Source of the DNA: Syntrophaceae bacterium
GTDB taxonomy: Bacteria > Desulfobacterota > Syntrophorhabdia > Syntrophorhabdales > WCHB1-27
Length of the DNA: 9,263 bases
Direction: 5' to 3'
Assembly (NCBI GenBank): GCA_003165115.1
Contig: PLSJ01000322.1
Span: 1-9,263, forward strand
Under the pieces are notes generated by a model, which worked only from the letters and a program-made list of their open reading frames with translations, had not been told where the DNA came from and did not search any database. Every line of letters begins with the position of its first letter. The stretch's first letter is position 1. Below, piece by piece: positions 6,970-9,263 of this stretch. The translations under genes and the position numbers were made by a program.

Positions 6970-7027
6970 ATGTCCGCAGAGAATGGGCGGAAGTCTGCTT
7001 TGTGCCGAACAAGAGCGCGACCCCCGA
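6970..7027 (+). pseudogene. Truncated 5' end of an ORF, possibly a transposase start
   Basis: ATG 6970 follows a good ribosome binding site (GAGGTGA) by about 5 bases and opens with MSAENGRKSALCRTRARPP. At about 7028 the sequence changes to the end of an IS3-type element read in the opposite direction, so although the frame stays open to a TAA at 7168-7170, the part after residue 19 is antisense transposase and flanking DNA. I interpret this as a gene start cut off by a later insertion. With only about 19 native residues the family cannot be named. Confidence 0.4.
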
Positions 7028-7138
7028 TGTCAATAGTGGACACCAAGCTTCCTACGCCGCAGCTCTTTGGACGTAGAACTTCCGCTCGTACGCGGCGGGC
7101 GATAAATACCCCAGCCGTTTCTGCCGTCGTTCCCGGTA
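7028..7138 (-). mobile_element. IS3-family insertion sequence remnant (right end)
   Basis: The minus strand carries the last part of an IS3-family orfB followed by GGTGTCCACTATTGACA, which resembles an IS3-type terminal repeat ending in CA-3'. The outer boundary would then be at about 7028. Homology stops at 7139, where an in-frame TAA appears, so the rest of the element is missing. The matching left end was not found in the window. Confidence 0.65.
7052..7138 (-). pseudogene. C-terminal fragment of IS3-family transposase OrfB
   Basis: The 28 codons before a TAG at 7054-7052 read YRERRQKRLGYLSP followed by AAYERKFYVQRAAA. The pattern 'RRQKRLGYLSP...YE' is the typical C-terminal end of IS3-family DDE transposases, just after the catalytic domain. 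None of the catalytic residues remain and the frame is closed by TAA at 7141-7139, so it is a non-functional relic. Confidence 0.75.
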
Positions 7139-7194
7139 TTATTGATCGGCATAAATTCACGCAAAATTAAGTCGGCTTTTTGAGTATTCGGGGA

Positions 7195-7223
7195 CGCCCT
7201 ACAACAGGGCGGGCTTCCGCCCT
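7195..7223 (+). terminator. Two mutually exclusive hairpins before the MFS promoter, possible terminator
   Basis: AGGGCGG (7206-7212) can pair either with the upstream CGCCCT (7195-7200, 5-base loop) or with the downstream CCGCCCT (7217-7223, loop GCTT). The second hairpin is followed by TTTCC, so it may act as a weak terminator isolating the MFS gene from the remnants upstream. The rest of 7139-7227 shows no gene. Confidence 0.35.
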
Positions 7224-7227
7224 TTCC

Positions 7228-7256
7228 TTGATATTCGCCGGACCAATGGGTACATT
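7228..7256 (+). promoter_or_regulatory. Candidate sigma70 promoter of the MFS gene
   Basis: TTGATA (7228-7233) and TACATT (7251-7256) are separated by exactly 17 bases, with five and four consensus matches. The predicted start near 7263 gives a leader of about 74 bases. No other promoter of comparable quality was seen between the IS remnant and the gene. Confidence 0.45.
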
Positions 7257-7336
7257 TTTACCGGGCGCCCCTCTTTTCCGGTCCGCCTTCTTTCCGGTTG
7301 ATTTCCGCATATCCGAAGAGGGGACGAGACAAGGCC

Positions 7337-8536
7337 ATGGCCAAAGAAAGGACTTTTTTCGGGCTCGGCAAGAACGTCTTCTTCGCGGGACTCGTCAGCT
7401 TTTTCATGGACGTCAGCTCCGAGATGATCTATCCGCTCGTCCCCCTCTTTCTCACCAATGTGCTCGGGGTGAACAAATCACTCGTCGGCCTGATAGAGGG
7501 GATCGCGGAATCGACGGCGAGCTTCCTCAAGGCTTTTTCCGGATGGTTTTCCGACCGGATCGGGCGCAGGAAAAACCTGATGGCCTTAGGGTATGGCATC
7601 TCCACCCTGAGCAGGCCGGTCATGGCGAGCGCCGCCGCCTGGCACCAGGTATTCGTCGCCCGCTTCGTCGACCGGCTGGGAAAGGGGATCAGGACGGCGC
7701 CCAGGGACGCGATCATCGCCGAAGCCACGAAGAAGACCCACCTGGCCCGCGCTTTCAGCTTCCATCGGGCCATGGATACGGTGGGCGCGGTCGTCGGTCC
7801 CGTCATTGCCATCTTTTGTCTCGGGCTCTTTCACAACGATTACCGCAAGGTCTTCTGGGTCTCCGCGGCGCCCGCCGTCATCGCGGTCCTTCTTATCTTC
7901 GTGTTCATCAGGGAAAAACGGGCGCCCCGCGTGGCCGCCGCCGCGCGACCGGCATTGAGCTTCCGTCGCTTCGACCGGCGGGTGCGTTTCTTCATCGTGA
8001 TTACGACGCTCTTCGCCCTGGGGAATTCGAGCGACGTCTTCCTCATCCTCCGGGCACAGCAGGTCGGCGTCCCGGCGGTCATGATCCCGGCCGTCTATGT
8101 CACCTTCAATCTCGTCTACTCCCTGTCGGCCGTCCCCGCGGGCATCCTGGCGGACAAATTCGGCATGAAGAGGGTCATCCTGGCCGGGTTCGCGCTCTTT
8201 GCCTGTCTCTATTACGGCTTCGCGGTCGCCGCTCACCCGGCGTCCATATGGGTGCTCTTCGGTCTCTACGGGGTCTTCATGGGGCTTACCGAGGGGGTGC
8301 AGAAGGCGTTCCTGGCCACCATTATCCCGCCGGAATCGAAGGCCACCGCCTTCGGCATCTACGCCTTCTTCACGGGAGCGGCCATGCTCCCGGCCAGCCT
8401 CATCGGCGGCTGGCTGTGGGACCGCTTCTCGTCGGCCGCCACCTTCTATTTCGGCGCGGCGACGGCGGCGCTTTCGGCAATCCTCTTCGTTGCGCTGATC
8501 GCCATGATGAGGGACCCGGCACGTGCGGAGACTTAA
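7337..8536 (+). CDS. Major facilitator superfamily transporter
   Basis: This 399-residue inner-membrane transporter has about 12 hydrophobic segments. The MFS loop 2-3 motif reads GWFSDRIGRR (69-78), a second copy GILADKFGMKR lies in the C-terminal half, and the N-terminal half contains FVDRLGKGIRTAPRDA. Together with SSEMIYPLVPLFLTNVLG near the start (27-44), this matches the prokaryotic MFS subgroup related to MJ1317, whose substrates are mostly unknown; drug or metabolite efflux is a guess. I chose ATG 7337 over the in-frame TTG at 7298 because GAGGGGA (7318-7324) and AAGG (7331-7334) precede it and the protein then starts MAKERTFFGLGKNVFFAG, directly before the first membrane helix. It seems to be a single-gene transcription unit, convergent with the phosphatase gene 40 bases downstream. 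Confidence 0.9.
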   Translation: MAKERTFFGLGKNVFFAGLVSFFMDVSSEMIYPLVPLFLTNVLGVNKSLVGLIEGIAESTASFLKAFSGWFSDRIGRRKNLMALGYGISTLSRPVMASAAAWHQVFVARFVDRLGKGIRTAPRDAIIAEATKKTHLARAFSFHRAMDTVGAVVGPVIAIFCLGLFHNDYRKVFWVSAAPAVIAVLLIFVFIREKRAPRVAAAARPALSFRRFDRRVRFFIVITTLFALGNSSDVFLILRAQQVGVPAVMIPAVYVTFNLVYSLSAVPAGILADKFGMKRVILAGFALFACLYYGFAVAAHPASIWVLFGLYGVFMGLTEGVQKAFLATIIPPESKATAFGIYAFFTGAAMLPASLIGGWLWDRFSSAATFYFGAATAALSAILFVALIAMMRDPARAET

Positions 8537-8576
8537 AAGGGCGGCCGACGCGGGCGCCTTCGCGGGGATGAGGGTC

Positions 8577-9206
8577 CTAGAAGTCCCGGTATCGCTCGCC
8601 CGCACGCCCGTCCCTCTGGTGACACGTGTCATTGCTGAAGACCAGGGTGAAGCGGCCGGGGTCACCTTCGAGGAGGGTGATCGAGCCGGGGTCGTACTTC
8701 ATGGCCCAGAAATGTGCGTTCCCCATGCGCAGGAGGCTCAAAGAGAGTACCTTGCAGATCGCCCTGTGGGTCACGATGACGAGGGGGCCGGGGATGCCGG
8801 TAAACCGGTCGAAGCCCCGCATGACGCGCTCCCTCACCTCGTCGAGGGTCTCTCCGCCCGCGATCCGCGCCTTTTCGGGGGACGTGCCCCAGACGGCAAA
8901 TTCGGCCGGGTAGCGCTCTTCCACCTGGCGCAGGGAAAGGCCCTCCCAGACGCCGAAATTGATATCGGTCAATTCCTCCGCCGTCTCGACGGGCACACCG
9001 GTCGCATCCGCGATGCCGCGCGCCGTCTCATCCGCCCTAGAAAGAGGGCTCGAAACGATCCGTTGTACGGGGATGTCCCGGAAATAGGCCCCGGCCTGTT
9101 CCGCCTGCCTCCTTCCCGCCTCGTTCAGCGGGACATCTTTCCTCCCGCGAAAGACCTCTTCCTTGTTCCACTGGGTCTCACCGTGACGTACGATATAGAC
9201 GCGCAT
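8577..9206 (-). CDS. Histidine phosphatase family protein (phosphoglycerate mutase-like)
   Basis: This 209-residue cytosolic enzyme of the two-histidine phosphatase superfamily has the catalytic RHGET motif at 7-11 (phospho-accepting H8), R57 in SSPLSRADETA, the FGVWEG acid region (84-89, probable proton donor nearby) and the second catalytic histidine H147 in VIVTHRAI. The tail NDTCH (192-196) is seen in several alpha-ribazole phosphatase (CobC)-like members, so a role in cobamide synthesis is possible, but broad phosphatase or cofactor-independent mutase annotations fit equally well; no cobalamin genes lie nearby. The start is ATG 9206, with GAGGAGG 5 bases upstream. The frame opens earlier (ATG 9233), but that would place a nine-residue tail before the conserved first strand MRVYIVRHGE. 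A -10-like TATACT lies at 9239-9234 without a visible -35. Confidence 0.92.
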   Translation of the reverse strand: MRVYIVRHGETQWNKEEVFRGRKDVPLNEAGRRQAEQAGAYFRDIPVQRIVSSPLSRADETARGIADATGVPVETAEELTDINFGVWEGLSLRQVEERYPAEFAVWGTSPEKARIAGGETLDEVRERVMRGFDRFTGIPGPLVIVTHRAICKVLSLSLLRMGNAHFWAMKYDPGSITLLEGDPGRFTLVFSNDTCHQRDGRAGERYRDF

Positions 9207-9263
9207 CTCATCCTCCTCGAATCTTTCATGCATAGTATATCAGGGCAAACGCATTTGGAAACT

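Noticed and set aside
7180..8571. 463-codon plus-strand frame overlapping the MFS gene
   Set aside because: It is a shifted reading of the MFS gene; the MFS frame has membrane helices and family motifs, and this one is a GRPR-rich shadow.
8537..8576. Possible bidirectional terminator between the convergent MFS and phosphatase genes
   Set aside because: The 40-base gap is GC-rich, but I could not find a stem of useful length followed by a T tract in either direction.

Overview
This is a GC-rich, gene-dense bacterial chromosomal window with short intergenic gaps and long spurious open frames on the strand opposite real genes. A TupABC-type tungstate transporter, an HDOD protein and a PAS/HisKA sensor kinase with a 'GGVAHDFNN' H-box are all compatible with an anaerobic Desulfobacterota-like (former Deltaproteobacteria, possibly syntrophic) lineage. 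That placement is inference; the window holds no rRNA or other phylogenetic marker.

Left part (1-2357, minus strand): an HDOD-domain protein is followed, with a 1-base TGATG overlap, by a soluble GAF-like/PAS/HisKA/HATPase sensor kinase that runs off the left edge. They look like a translationally coupled signalling pair. Middle (2423-5115, minus strand): a tight tungstate ABC transporter operon, binding protein (tupA) > permease (tupB, GTG start abutting the tupA stop) > ATPase with a C-terminal TOBE-like extension (tupC, TTG start overlapping the tupB stop). A sigma70-like promoter lies upstream of tupA, and a perfect 9+3+9 inverted repeat sits over its -10 and predicted start point, a likely operator. 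The 216-bp divergent intergenic region (5116-5331) also carries a good promoter for a plus-strand PrmA-like methyltransferase gene (5332-6153).

6154-7336 is the accessory-looking, less GC-rich part of the window. It holds a reading-frame remnant or small ORF, a coiled-coil protein of unknown function (6395-6721), a cluster of inverted repeats including a 10-bp pair that would bury the ribosome binding site of a truncated ORF, and the C-terminal end of an IS3-family transposase with its probable terminal repeat. This looks like a graveyard of at least two mobile elements. A hairpin pair and a good promoter then lead into an MFS transporter (7337-8536), which converges on a histidine-phosphatase gene (8577-9206, minus strand).

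No CRISPR array, tRNA, rRNA or recognisable defence cassette was seen. The least explained items are the coiled-coil gene with its overlapping upstream frame, the tup operator, and the RBS-sequestering repeat. I did not find a convincing new multi-gene system.
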